31,680 nucleotides of DNA from a virus. Both the position numbers and the translations under genes were made by a program. The notes under the pieces were generated by a model that saw only the letters and a list, made by a program, of their open reading frames with translations, was not told the origin of the DNA and did not search any database. Numbering within the stretch: position 1 is the first letter of the stretch; each line of letters begins with the position of its first letter. Positions 8,153 to 13,883 of this stretch are shown here, piece by piece. Where the stretch lies: positions 1 through 31,680 of IMG/VR virus record IMGVR_UViG_3300042945_003255. One strand, given 5' to 3'.

Positions 8153-8389
8153 ATGAATTTTACAATTTACACTAAACAAGATTGTCCTTACTGTTACAAG
8201 GTTAAGCAGGTTTTGGAGTTGACAGGGAATAAGTTTGTAGAGTATACTCTAGGTGAACACTTTACCAAAGACCAGTTTTATGCTGAATTTGGTGATGGTT
8301 CTACCTTTCCACAAGTTCTTTGTAATGATAAGAAATTGGGTGGGTGTACTGATACTGTTAAATTTTTAAAAGAGAGACAAATTGTCTGA
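8153..8389 (+). CDS. Glutaredoxin
   Basis: A 78-residue glutaredoxin. It has the dithiol active site CPYC at residues 11-14, the cis-proline loop TFPQV near residues 52-56 and the GG turn before the last helix (GGCTD). The length is typical of the compact glutaredoxins found in almost all T4-like cyanophages, comparable to T4 nrdC. It would donate electrons from glutathione to ribonucleotide reductase or other disulfide targets, supporting deoxynucleotide supply. An ATAAATA motif precedes it, and the next ORF overlaps its stop by a few bases. Confidence 0.92.
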   Translation: MNFTIYTKQDCPYCYKVKQVLELTGNKFVEYTLGEHFTKDQFYAEFGDGSTFPQVLCNDKKLGGCTDTVKFLKERQIV

Positions 8390-8591
8390 TACGAACATAA
8401 ATAATTCCAAGATTCGCGTTAATCGTGGACTAGAACTTATCTTAAGTGGAGGTAAGAGAAAGCAGCCCAAGTATTTTCACATTATTTTTGAAAAGTTGGT
8501 CTGCTTTCTTAAGCGGGAAGTGACCATCTATTTTGAATTTTCTTTAGATATAAAGAAATCCAGTAGTTCCCGAGGAAGAAAAAAATGTTAG
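8382..8591 (+). CDS. Conserved cyanophage hypothetical protein (69 aa)
   Basis: A 69-residue basic protein. The only available start is TTG at 8382, which overlaps the glutaredoxin stop by 8 bases; no in-frame ATG precedes the conserved-looking part. The core is mixed helix and strand (NRGLELIL, then KREVTIYFEFSLDI) with a Lys/Arg/Ser-rich tail ending RGRKKC. I recognise no domain and no function. Its close overlap with genes on both sides supports it being translated. The start codon is the least certain part. Confidence 0.6.
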   Translation: MSDTNINNSKIRVNRGLELILSGGKRKQPKYFHIIFEKLVCFLKREVTIYFEFSLDIKKSSSSRGRKKC

Positions 8592-8809
8592 CAACAAGTT
8601 TAGTATTTGGTTCATTCATGACCATTTTGTTTTTTATTGTTGGACTGCTATCTGGATGGGTCGCTAGGGAATACATGATGAATTACAGGGAAATTCCAAG
8701 ACCTCACCCTGAAATGTTTGATTCGCAGGGTAATCTTATACCCGATGAGGTAATTGCATTTAATTTTGAGAACTATTATGACAACGACGACACAGAAGAA
8801 GACGAGTAG
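8585..8809 (+). CDS. Small single-pass membrane protein
   Basis: A 74-residue protein with one hydrophobic segment at about residues 3-26 (rich in L, F, V, I and G). A Trp/Arg boundary and a hydrophilic tail ending in a strongly acidic stretch (DNDDTEEDE) follow. The expected topology is one N-terminal transmembrane helix with a soluble C-terminus. It overlaps the genes on both sides. I know no function; small membrane proteins of this kind recur next to glutaredoxin in cyanomyovirus genomes. Confidence 0.65.
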   Translation: MLATSLVFGSFMTILFFIVGLLSGWVAREYMMNYREIPRPHPEMFDSQGNLIPDEVIAFNFENYYDNDDTEEDE

Positions 8810-9386
8810 AACTTCTAAACCGAAAACAACATCTACTCCGACTAAAAAAATATCAGAGGATCTTCCTGTAAATCCTTTTGCTTTTGAAGTTTTAGAATTA
8901 GTTTCCAGTCAAAGAACTAATGCTAAAAAAGTTGAACTTCTCCAAAGATATGGAGATCCTTCTCTGAAAGCAATCTTTATTTGGAACTTTGATGAGAGCC
9001 TTGTATCTGCCCTTCCAGAAGGCGATGTTCCTTATGCTAATACTGGGGAGCAAAATTCATTCAGTGGCACTGTGAGCGATAAGGTGCGGGACGCAGTGGA
9101 TAAAATGAATGAGATGGGATCTAACTCATTAGGAATGAATGATCAAGGACAAATTACAATACGTAAAGAGTATACTCGTTTCTATAATTTTATCCGTGGT
9201 GGTAATGATGGGTTGAGCTCTCTTCGTAGAGAAACTATGTTCATTAATATCCTTCAAGGTCTTCATCCACTTGAGGCAGAAATTTTAATTCTTGTTAAAG
9301 ATAAAAAATTAGAAACAAAATATAAAGTTAGTAAAGAAATTGTTGCAGAAGCATATCCAGATATTAAATGGGGAAATCGTGTATGA
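8778..9386 (+). CDS. Conserved T4-like cyanophage protein (DUF6433-like)
   Basis: I start this at ATG 8778 (203 residues) and not at the TTG at 8754, because the ATG has a GAG upstream at 8767-8769 and gives the normal Thr/Lys-rich N-terminus. After about 25 low-complexity residues the conserved body begins (NPFAFEVLELV), followed by a KKVELLQRYGDPSLKAIF block and an aromatic-rich IWNFDES segment, then a helical region with RRETMFINILQGLHPLEA. From memory this matches the DUF6433 family common to T4-like phages of marine bacteria. No catalytic motif is seen and the function is unknown. It overlaps the next gene by ATGA. Confidence 0.75.
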   Translation: MTTTTQKKTSRTSKPKTTSTPTKKISEDLPVNPFAFEVLELVSSQRTNAKKVELLQRYGDPSLKAIFIWNFDESLVSALPEGDVPYANTGEQNSFSGTVSDKVRDAVDKMNEMGSNSLGMNDQGQITIRKEYTRFYNFIRGGNDGLSSLRRETMFINILQGLHPLEAEILILVKDKKLETKYKVSKEIVAEAYPDIKWGNRV

Positions 9387-9742
9387 GTAGTAAACTTCGT
9401 GATGTTGTTCAAATGTCCCATAGTAAGGAGGAAGAAATGATTGAATGGACAAAAGAAGAGAAAGAAAATCTTCCTCCTAAGTATGGATGCCAAATTTTAG
9501 TTGAAAATGGAACTCTTGATCAAGTAAAAGATTCATCTTGGCCTAATGATGCATATTTAATTTGGTATAAAATTGGTGAAGAAGTTCATATGGATCTTTG
9601 TAGAGGAACCAGAGTTAGAATCTTTGATCTTTACTATGATAAATTTGGTCCTGGAGCAATTCAAAAAATTGATTTTGGATATGGAAGAATGAGTCCAAAA
9701 CTCTGGGGATACAAAGCACCCGAAAAGAAAAAGCGAAAGTAA
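9383..9742 (+). CDS. Conserved cyanophage hypothetical protein (119 aa)
   Basis: From ATG 9383, which overlaps the previous stop in an ATGA, this encodes 119 residues; an in-frame ATG at 9368 would add five. The protein has an acidic, helical N-terminus (KEEEMIEWTKEEKE) and then a beta-rich body with many aromatics (DAYLIWYKIGEEVHMDLCRGTRVRIFDLY in segments), ending in a basic tail (EKKKRK). The body looks like a small all-beta domain, but I recognise no family. It is the last gene before a strong terminator. Confidence 0.65.
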   Translation: MSSKLRDVVQMSHSKEEEMIEWTKEEKENLPPKYGCQILVENGTLDQVKDSSWPNDAYLIWYKIGEEVHMDLCRGTRVRIFDLYYDKFGPGAIQKIDFGYGRMSPKLWGYKAPEKKKRK

Positions 9743-9752
9743 TTTCCCTGGA

Positions 9753-9781
9753 ACCCCGAAAAAATTTTGGGGTATTTTTTT
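9753..9781 (+). terminator. Rho-independent terminator
   Basis: A hairpin with stem ACCCC (9753-9757) and GGGGT (9769-9773), extended inward by AAAA/TTTT pairing, followed by A and seven T (9775-9781). It closes the glutaredoxin-to-9742 gene run and separates it from the nitrogen-control promoter. Confidence 0.85.
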
Positions 9782-9798
9782 GCCCTTAAGATTTTATA

Positions 9799-9822
9799 AA
9801 ACTGTAACAGATGTTACAGTTT
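9799..9822. promoter_or_regulatory. NtcA-type palindrome (GTA-N8-TAC)
   Basis: A perfect 10-bp inverted repeat, AAACTGTAAC and GTTACAGTTT, separated by AGAT. It contains GTA-N8-TAC at 9804-9817, the consensus of NtcA, the cyanobacterial nitrogen regulator that responds to 2-oxoglutarate. The centre (about 9810.5) lies near -51 of the start expected from the promoter at 9827-9855. That is one helical turn further upstream than the usual -41.5 for NtcA-activated promoters, so either activation or repression is conceivable. The symmetric arms extend beyond the minimal site, making chance unlikely. Confidence 0.65.
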
Positions 9823-9826
9823 AAAC

Positions 9827-9855
9827 TTGCTATATAAATGCAATGGGTCTATAAT
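9827..9855 (+). promoter_or_regulatory. Sigma70-type promoter of the riboswitch transcript
   Basis: TTGCTA (9827-9832), a 17-base spacer and a perfect TATAAT (9850-9855). Initiation would be near 9861-9862, exactly at the 5' edge of the glutamine riboswitch, so promoter and RNA support each other. The NtcA-type palindrome ends 4 bases upstream of the -35 box. Confidence 0.8.
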
Positions 9856-9862
9856 GACCTTA

Positions 9863-9955
9863 CGTTCATCTGGGAAACCAGACGCAAGTAGGACGGCGGA
9901 ACGGGACGTTCATTCGCTATTCGCAAATAGCGAACGCAAACCGCCCGAAGGAACG
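9863..9955 (+). ncRNA. Glutamine riboswitch (glnA / Downstream-peptide class)
   Basis: The sequence follows the known glutamine aptamer of cyanobacteria. P1 is CGTTC (9863-9867) with GAACG (9951-9955). P2 is TCTGG, a GAAA loop, then CCAGA (9869-9882). The conserved junction CGCAAGTAGG is at 9883-9892. P3 is GGCGG (9895-9899) with CCGCC (9941-9945). The conserved CGAAGG precedes the P1 3' strand. The P3 loop holds an extra 9-bp hairpin, TTCGCTATT/AATAGCGAA (9913-9921 and 9926-9934). The following gene encodes a DUF4278-type micro-protein, matching the arrangement that gave the Downstream-peptide motif its name. The RNA would sense L-glutamine and control translation or elongation of the peptide genes; the direction of the response is not visible. 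Confidence 0.88.
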
Positions 9956-9988
9956 GGGCCTAAAAATCTCATTCTGGAGGAAATCCTA

Positions 9989-10126
9989 ATGTCAAAAGTA
10001 GTATATCGTGGTGTCGAATATGATACCCAAAAACGTCTTGAGTATCAACAACAAATGATGCAACAACCTCAACAATATAACGAAACTTATCGTGGCGTTA
10101 AGTTTGTAAAGGAGGGACATAAATGA
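9989..10126 (+). CDS. DUF4278-type micro-protein under riboswitch control
   Basis: A 45-residue protein from ATG 9989 with a strong ribosome site, GGAGG at 9976-9980. Longer in-frame starts upstream would run through the riboswitch and are not used. It has two YRGV motifs (residues 6-9 and 34-37), the first continuing to EYD, with a Gln-rich middle (QQQMMQQPQQ). Paired YRG motifs are characteristic of DUF4278 proteins in cyanobacteria and their phages. In related cyanobacterial systems glutamine riboswitches control small proteins acting on glutamine synthetase (the gifB inactivating factor), but this one shows no clear similarity to that factor. A role in adjusting host nitrogen metabolism is inference. 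The stop overlaps the next start. Confidence 0.8.
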   Translation: MSKVVYRGVEYDTQKRLEYQQQMMQQPQQYNETYRGVKFVKEGHK

Positions 10127-10221
10127 TGAAAAAACTCAATTTTCTTCAACTTATTAAAGAACAAAAGCAAAAACAAGATAGACGTTATCAAGCACTTCTT
10201 ATAAATGCGGGAGCAAGGTAA
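10123..10221 (+). CDS. Micro-protein of 32 residues
   Basis: ATG at 10123 overlaps the stop of the DUF4278 gene (ATGA), with GGAGGG at 10111-10116 as ribosome site. The 32-residue product is basic and helical (MMKKLNFLQLIKEQKQ, then a Gln/Lys run ending NAGAR) and ends in TAA, which overlaps the next ATG. No family is recognised. The good ribosome site and tight coupling between two neighbouring frames support translation within the riboswitch-controlled transcript. Confidence 0.55.
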   Translation: MMKKLNFLQLIKEQKQKQDRRYQALLINAGAR

Positions 10222-10301
10222 TGATGGTTATTGCACAACTTACTGTTGCATCTGTTACGTTTATCACTCTATTATCTTTGTTCATTCAGTTGATTTATAG
10301 G
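10221..10301 (+). CDS. Possible micro-protein, 26 residues, frame uncertain
   Basis: ATG 10221 overlaps the previous stop. Read straight through, it gives 26 residues with a hydrophobic first half (MVIAQLTVASVTF) and a stop TAG at 10299-10301. If one T of the TTTT run at 10260-10263 is skipped, the frame continues to TAA at 10303-10305 with a consistently hydrophobic single-helix product ending LFIQLIYR. The annotated frame could therefore carry an indel, or the peptide may end as written. No homologue is known to me. It is the last ORF before the terminator at 10320-10344. Confidence 0.35.
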
Positions 10302-10319
10302 TAAACGAAATACGTTAAG

Positions 10320-10344
10320 GAGGGATTGATTCCCTCCTTTTTTT
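10320..10344 (+). terminator. Terminator of the riboswitch transcript
   Basis: Stem GAGGGA (10320-10325) with TCCCTC (10331-10336), a five-base loop, then C and seven T (10338-10344). It ends the transcript that begins near 9862, so the whole nitrogen-responsive unit is under 500 bases. The loop overlaps the -35 box of the next promoter. Confidence 0.85.
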
Positions 10345-10354
10345 ATGGTATGAT
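10326..10354 (+). promoter_or_regulatory. Sigma70-type promoter embedded in the terminator
   Basis: TTGATT (10326-10331), a 17-base spacer and TATGAT (10349-10354). The -35 box sits in the terminator loop and the T-tract fills the spacer. A start near 10361 leaves a leader of about 16 bases before ATG 10377, which favours that start for the next gene. Confidence 0.55.
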
Positions 10355-10376
10355 GGTGCGAGAGAACAATATTTTA

Positions 10377-10538
10377 ATGGACAAAGAAAAACTAAAATTA
10401 ATTGTTCGCAATCTGGAATTGTTGGTTGATTCCTTGAAAGCAGAAATCTATTCTGATGTTTCTGCTTATAAACCTAAAGAACCGATGGGAAAAAGACCAA
10501 TTTTAGATTACGACGAAATTTTTGAGGATTCTGAATGA
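10377..10538 (+). CDS. Conserved cyanophage small protein (53 aa)
   Basis: From ATG 10377 (MDKEKLKLIVRNLELLVDSL) this gives 53 residues: an amphipathic helix at residues 2-24, then an acidic tail with DYDEIFEDSE. Upstream in-frame starts would extend into the terminator and promoter region and give an unlikely N-terminus. Small acidic helical proteins of this type are widespread in cyanomyoviruses; the function is unknown. It overlaps the next gene by ATGA and begins a new transcript leading into thyX. Confidence 0.65.
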   Translation: MDKEKLKLIVRNLELLVDSLKAEIYSDVSAYKPKEPMGKRPILDYDEIFEDSE

Positions 10539-10702
10539 GTAGTAGAGCAAGAGAATTAGTAAAGTTGTTGGAAAGGTTGGTCAAACAAGATCATCTCTAT
10601 TCCGATGAGCAACTAAAAGAAATGAAATCACAATTGCGAGTAATAAAACAAGAACTTGCAGATATTGAAGCACAAACATCAAAAGGATTTGGAAAAAAAT
10701 GA
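10535..10702 (+). CDS. Small coiled-coil-like protein (55 aa)
   Basis: ATG 10535 overlaps the preceding stop, and its own stop TGA at 10700-10702 overlaps the thyX start. The 55 residues are almost entirely helical with heptad-like spacing of Leu and Ile (LVKLLERLVK, then LRVIKQELADIEAQ), so a short coiled coil is likely. The tail is glycine- and lysine-rich (SKGFGKK). No family or function is recognised. Precise coupling on both sides supports it being real. Confidence 0.6.
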   Translation: MSSRARELVKLLERLVKQDHLYSDEQLKEMKSQLRVIKQELADIEAQTSKGFGKK

Positions 10703-11334
10703 CGGTAAAACTTATTTCAGTAACGCCCGATGCAGAAAAAACAATGGCGTATGTTGCACGAGTTAGCAATCCTGCGAATCAAGACAACGAAAACTATGCC
10801 AAGTTGCTTGCTTATTGCATTAAGCATAATCATTGGTCTGTTTTTGAACAGTCTTTTATGACTCTTGAGATTGAAACGAATCGTGGTATCGCAGCTCAGA
10901 TTTTGCGTCACCGTTCGTTTACATATCAAGAATTTTCACAACGTTATGCAGATTCTTCTCTGCTAGGCGAAACAATTCCTGTTCCAGAACTTCGCCGCCA
11001 AGACACAAAGAATCGCCAAAACTCTATTGATGATGTTGATCCTTCTGTAGTTGAAAAATATGAATATTTGATTCGTGAGCATTTTAGAGATGCTATGGCA
11101 CTGTATCAAACAATGCTGGATGAGGGAATTGCAAAGGAATGTGCAAGGTTCGTGCTTCCTTTGGCAACACCGACAAAAATTTATATGTCTGGCTCATGCA
11201 GGTCGTGGATTCATTATATCAATCTTCGCTCTGCAAATGGCACTCAAAAAGAGCATATGGATATTGCACTTGCATGTAAGGAAATTTTCAAAGAGCAGTT
11301 CCCATCAGTATCAGAAGCACTTGAATGGGTCTAA
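10699..11334 (+). CDS. thyX: FAD-dependent thymidylate synthase
   Basis: A 211-residue ThyX, which makes dTMP from dUMP using methylene-tetrahydrofolate and FAD/NADPH. The signature motif is at residues 70-83 (RHRSFTYQEFSQRY), matching RHRxxSxNExSxRY with Gln for the usual Asn. NRGIAAQIL precedes it, and a second block near 152-175 (AKECARFVLPL and SCRSWIHYINLR) holds the conserved Arg and His residues that contact dUMP. ThyX is common in T4-like cyanophages, where it substitutes for T4 td and supports phage DNA synthesis. Its start overlaps the upstream coiled-coil gene by ATGA, so it is probably read from the promoter at 10326. Confidence 0.95.
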   Translation: MTVKLISVTPDAEKTMAYVARVSNPANQDNENYAKLLAYCIKHNHWSVFEQSFMTLEIETNRGIAAQILRHRSFTYQEFSQRYADSSLLGETIPVPELRRQDTKNRQNSIDDVDPSVVEKYEYLIREHFRDAMALYQTMLDEGIAKECARFVLPLATPTKIYMSGSCRSWIHYINLRSANGTQKEHMDIALACKEIFKEQFPSVSEALEWV

Positions 11335-11337
11335 ATA
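11331..11337 (+). promoter_or_regulatory. Late-promoter-like motif CTAAATA
   Basis: CTAAATA overlaps the thyX stop codon, 23 bases upstream of the next start. It is an exact match to the late motif described for cyanomyoviruses. No early-type promoter is seen in the gap. Confidence 0.45.
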
Positions 11338-11360
11338 AATTATCTTGATTTCGTAACTTT

Positions 11361-11603
11361 ATGGCAATTTATCCAGTTATTCACGTAGAAACAGGTGAAA
11401 AAAAAGTTGTTGAAATGAGTGTCAACGACATTATGCAATGGTATAAAGACAATCCTGAATGGAAACGGGATTGGTCTGAAGGATGCGCAACTCCAGGAGA
11501 AGTTGGAGATTGGCAGAACAAATTGATTAGTAAAAACCCAGGGTGGAACGACGTTCTAGGACGTGCTGCGAAAATGCCTGGATCTAACGTAAAGAAAATC
11601 TAG
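11361..11603 (+). CDS. Conserved cyanophage protein (80 aa)
   Basis: An 80-residue protein starting MAIYPVIHVETGEKK, with a Trp-rich middle (MQWYKDNPEWKRDW), one CATPGEVGDW segment and a C-terminal GWNDVLGRAAKMPGS. The N-terminal strand pair resembles FmdB-type small regulators, but the zinc-binding cysteine pairs are missing (only one Cys), so I do not call it FmdB. It sits between thyX and phoH, one base before the phoH start, as in other cyanomyoviruses from memory. The function is unknown. Confidence 0.7.
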   Translation: MAIYPVIHVETGEKKVVEMSVNDIMQWYKDNPEWKRDWSEGCATPGEVGDWQNKLISKNPGWNDVLGRAAKMPGSNVKKI

Positions 11604-11604
11604 T

Positions 11605-12363
11605 ATGGCAAGAAGAAAGAGAGGATCTGCAGAGCAACCTATTGGGGTTGGACTCACAGCAAAGCAGATGAAGCGTAGAAAACCCTTAAGTTCTGAATAT
11701 CTTTTAGATATTGAACCAGTTACAGATAATCAGAAAAAGTTTTTTGATGCCTATGCTGAAGGGAAACATTTAGTTGCTTATGGATGTGCTGGAACTGGTA
11801 AAACTTTTATTACTCTCTACAATGCTTTATGTGATGTTTTAGATGAAAATAGTCCTTATGAAAGAATCTATCTAGTTCGCTCTCTTGTTGCGACACGTGA
11901 AATTGGATTCCTTCCAGGAACACATGATGACAAGGCGGATATTTACCAAATTCCTTATAAGAATATGGTGAAATATATGTTCCAGATGCCTACAGATGCT
12001 GATTTTGAAATGCTTTATGGTAATCTAAAGGGGCAAGAAACTATTAAGTTTTGGAGTACATCATTCCTTCGGGGAACAACATTAGATAATGCAATTGTGA
12101 TTGTTGATGAGTTTCAGAATTTAACTTTCCATGAATTGGACAGTATAATTACACGCATAGGTGAAAATTCTAAGATTATGTTCTGTGGAGACGCGACTCA
12201 GTCTGATCTTCAAAAAACAAATGATCGTAATGGAATTATTGATTTCATAAAAATCTTAAGATCCATGCCATCAATTGATTTAATTGAGTTTGGGGTAAAT
12301 GATATTGTTCGCTCTGGTCTTGTTAAAGAATACATTGTTGCAAAAATTGAATCAGGATTTTAA
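11605..12363 (+). CDS. phoH: PhoH-family P-loop ATPase
   Basis: A 252-residue PhoH-like protein. It has Walker A GCAGTGKT at residues 60-67, Walker B IVIVDEFQN at about 164-172 (D168 and E169 catalytic) and a sensor-like segment MFCGDATQSDLQ near 192-203. Residues 1-35 are basic and may be a nucleic-acid contact. PhoH proteins are RNA/DNA-linked ATPases. In cyanobacteria phoH belongs to the phosphate regulon and it is a near-universal cyanophage accessory gene, though its role in infection is not settled. The gene overlaps the following nuclease gene by one base. Confidence 0.93.
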   Translation: MARRKRGSAEQPIGVGLTAKQMKRRKPLSSEYLLDIEPVTDNQKKFFDAYAEGKHLVAYGCAGTGKTFITLYNALCDVLDENSPYERIYLVRSLVATREIGFLPGTHDDKADIYQIPYKNMVKYMFQMPTDADFEMLYGNLKGQETIKFWSTSFLRGTTLDNAIVIVDEFQNLTFHELDSIITRIGENSKIMFCGDATQSDLQKTNDRNGIIDFIKILRSMPSIDLIEFGVNDIVRSGLVKEYIVAKIESGF

Positions 12364-13043
12364 TGTTTAAACATGTTGATATTGAACTCCCTAAACTTGA
12401 AAGGGAGACCATAGATGGAGTTAGGTACTATAAGGTTCCTGATGGTGAAGATCTTATTAAACTATTTTCAATCACTTCAGTAACTAGTCATAAAAATCGC
12501 CAAGTATTTGTTAAATGGCGTAAAAAAGTAGGTGATGAAGAAGCAGATAGAATTACACGACAATCAACAAGTCGTGGAACTGATATGCACACTCTTACTG
12601 AACATCACCTTAAAAATGAAGAACTTCCAGAAGTTCAACCTTTGTCGCAATTTTTATTTAAAATTGCTAAACCAGATTTAAATCGTATAAATAACATTTA
12701 TACTCTTGAAGGTTCCCTGTACAGCAAAGTTCTTGGAGTAGCGGGAACAGTAGATTGTATTGCAGAGTTTGATGGCGAATTAGCAATAATCGACTTTAAA
12801 ACATCTAAAAAACCAAAACCACGGGAGTGGATTGAGCATTATTTTGTTCAGTGTGCTGCTTATGCCTGTATGTTCTATGAACTGACTGGTATTCCCGTCA
12901 AAAAACTTGTAATTATCATGGCTTGCGAAAATGGAGAATGTATCGTTTATGAAGAAAGAGACAAATCAAAGTACATCAAACTACTCACCGAATACATTAG
13001 AGAGTTTGTTAGAGATAAACTGGAATTGTATGGAACACAATAA
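12363..13043 (+). CDS. PD-(D/E)XK exonuclease (RecB/Cas4-like)
   Basis: A 226-residue nuclease-like protein with the RecB-family series of motifs. RGTDMHTLTE is at residues 71-80 (GxxxH and the acidic motif), a Glu occurs at about 116, GTVDCIAEF is at 128-136 (D131), IIDFKTSKK is at 142-150 (catalytic D144 and K146), and QCAAYACMFYEL (about 161-172) is the QxxxY helix. Together these predict a Mg-dependent DNA exonuclease acting on ends or single strands. Cyanomyoviruses carry such a protein beside phoH and gp33 from memory. It starts on the last base of the phoH stop and overlaps gp33 by 14 bases. Confidence 0.85.
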   Translation: MFKHVDIELPKLERETIDGVRYYKVPDGEDLIKLFSITSVTSHKNRQVFVKWRKKVGDEEADRITRQSTSRGTDMHTLTEHHLKNEELPEVQPLSQFLFKIAKPDLNRINNIYTLEGSLYSKVLGVAGTVDCIAEFDGELAIIDFKTSKKPKPREWIEHYFVQCAAYACMFYELTGIPVKKLVIIMACENGECIVYEERDKSKYIKLLTEYIREFVRDKLELYGTQ

Positions 13044-13290
13044 AGAATTAGAACAAGCTATAGAAAATAAATTTTTAACTCCATCTAAATTTTCATTAGA
13101 AATCGAAAAGATAGTGGTATCTGAAAATATGAACTACATTGATGCTATTTGTCATTATTGTGAAGTTAATAGTATTGATGTAGAATCTGTATCAAAACTG
13201 GTTTCAAAACCGTTAAAAGAAAGATTAAAATGGGACGCAACTCGTCTCAATTTTATGAAAAAAACTTCTAGAGCAAAACTGCCCCTATGA
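13030..13290 (+). CDS. gp33: Late promoter transcription coactivator gp33
   Basis: An 86-residue protein from ATG 13030, inside the end of the nuclease gene; longer upstream starts in the same frame run through that gene and give no sensible N-terminus. The sequence matches the cyanophage gp33-like pattern: LTPSKFSLEIEKIV (residues 15-28), MNYIDAICHYCE (33-44), an alternating VES-VSKLV helix, and a basic end (KKTSRAKLPL). In T4, gp33 bridges the sliding clamp and the RNA polymerase flap to drive late transcription. Its presence fits the CTAAATA-type late motifs in this window. The stop overlaps the gp59 start by 4 bases. Confidence 0.85.
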   Translation: MEHNKELEQAIENKFLTPSKFSLEIEKIVVSENMNYIDAICHYCEVNSIDVESVSKLVSKPLKERLKWDATRLNFMKKTSRAKLPL

Positions 13291-13883
13291 TCGTGACCCC
13301 CTTTGAAACTTATCAACATTATTTGTCACTTAAAAATCATTTCACAAATCCAAAATACGACTTCTTTAGATATGGTGGTAAATCACGTGCCAGTGTAACT
13401 TCTTTTAATAAACGAAAAGATAAGTACTGGTTTGAAAAAACCTCACGTAAGTATTCTGATAAAGAAGTCGTAGATTTTCTTGTATCAAACTTTGTATCCG
13501 CAGACAACCCACAAAACTTATGGATTGGAGAAATTATCAATTCTGGAGAAAGGACCTACGCAGATTGGATGCGGAGACAACAGAGTTTAACTTACTTGTT
13601 CAAAGAACAATCGGAGGAATTGTTCTCGGAGATAAAATTAGACGATGCGCTGAATTGTTCCAAGGGGCATCCACCAGTCCTCAAAAGGTTCTTAAGCGGG
13701 AAATTATCGCTAGAAACATTCGTAATTTACGACAAAATATTCCGTTTCTCAACCGATTTTGATAAGAAATTGCTCGATCCAGTGTGGGAAACCGTAAGTT
13801 TAAAACTTAAAAAGTATAGTCCATTCCTAAATATTGATGTGTTCCAATATAAAAAGAAATTAAGGGAAATCTTAAATGAGTGA
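13287..13883 (+). CDS. gp59: DNA helicase loader gp59
   Basis: A 198-residue protein, close to the 217 residues of T4 gp59. Shared features include the N-terminal YQHYLSLKNHF (T4 YKLYLMIKQHM), KYDFFRY, the KRRDKY-like block seen here as KRKDKYWFEKTSRKYSD, LVSNFVSADNPQNLWIGEI, and the C-terminal VWETVSLKLKKY. gp59 binds forked DNA and gp32 and loads the gp41 helicase during recombination-dependent replication. It lies between gp33 and a DUF1825-type gene, a short distance upstream of gp32, its expected partner. It overlaps both neighbours (4 and 8 bases). Confidence 0.88.
   Translation: MIVTPFETYQHYLSLKNHFTNPKYDFFRYGGKSRASVTSFNKRKDKYWFEKTSRKYSDKEVVDFLVSNFVSADNPQNLWIGEIINSGERTYADWMRRQQSLTYLFKEQSEELFSEIKLDDALNCSKGHPPVLKRFLSGKLSLETFVIYDKIFRFSTDFDKKLLDPVWETVSLKLKKYSPFLNIDVFQYKKKLREILNE

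Noticed and set aside
8397-8403. ATAAATA as another late promoter
   Set aside because: It lies inside the 69-residue ORF with no start codon at a suitable distance; likely chance in AT-rich DNA.
9827-9988. In-frame N-terminal extension of the DUF4278-type ORF
   Set aside because: It would be read through the promoter and the riboswitch, and the GGAGG site at 9976-9980 marks the start at 9989.
11361-11603. FmdB-type zinc ribbon protein
   Set aside because: Only one cysteine is present; the CxxC pairs needed for zinc are absent.
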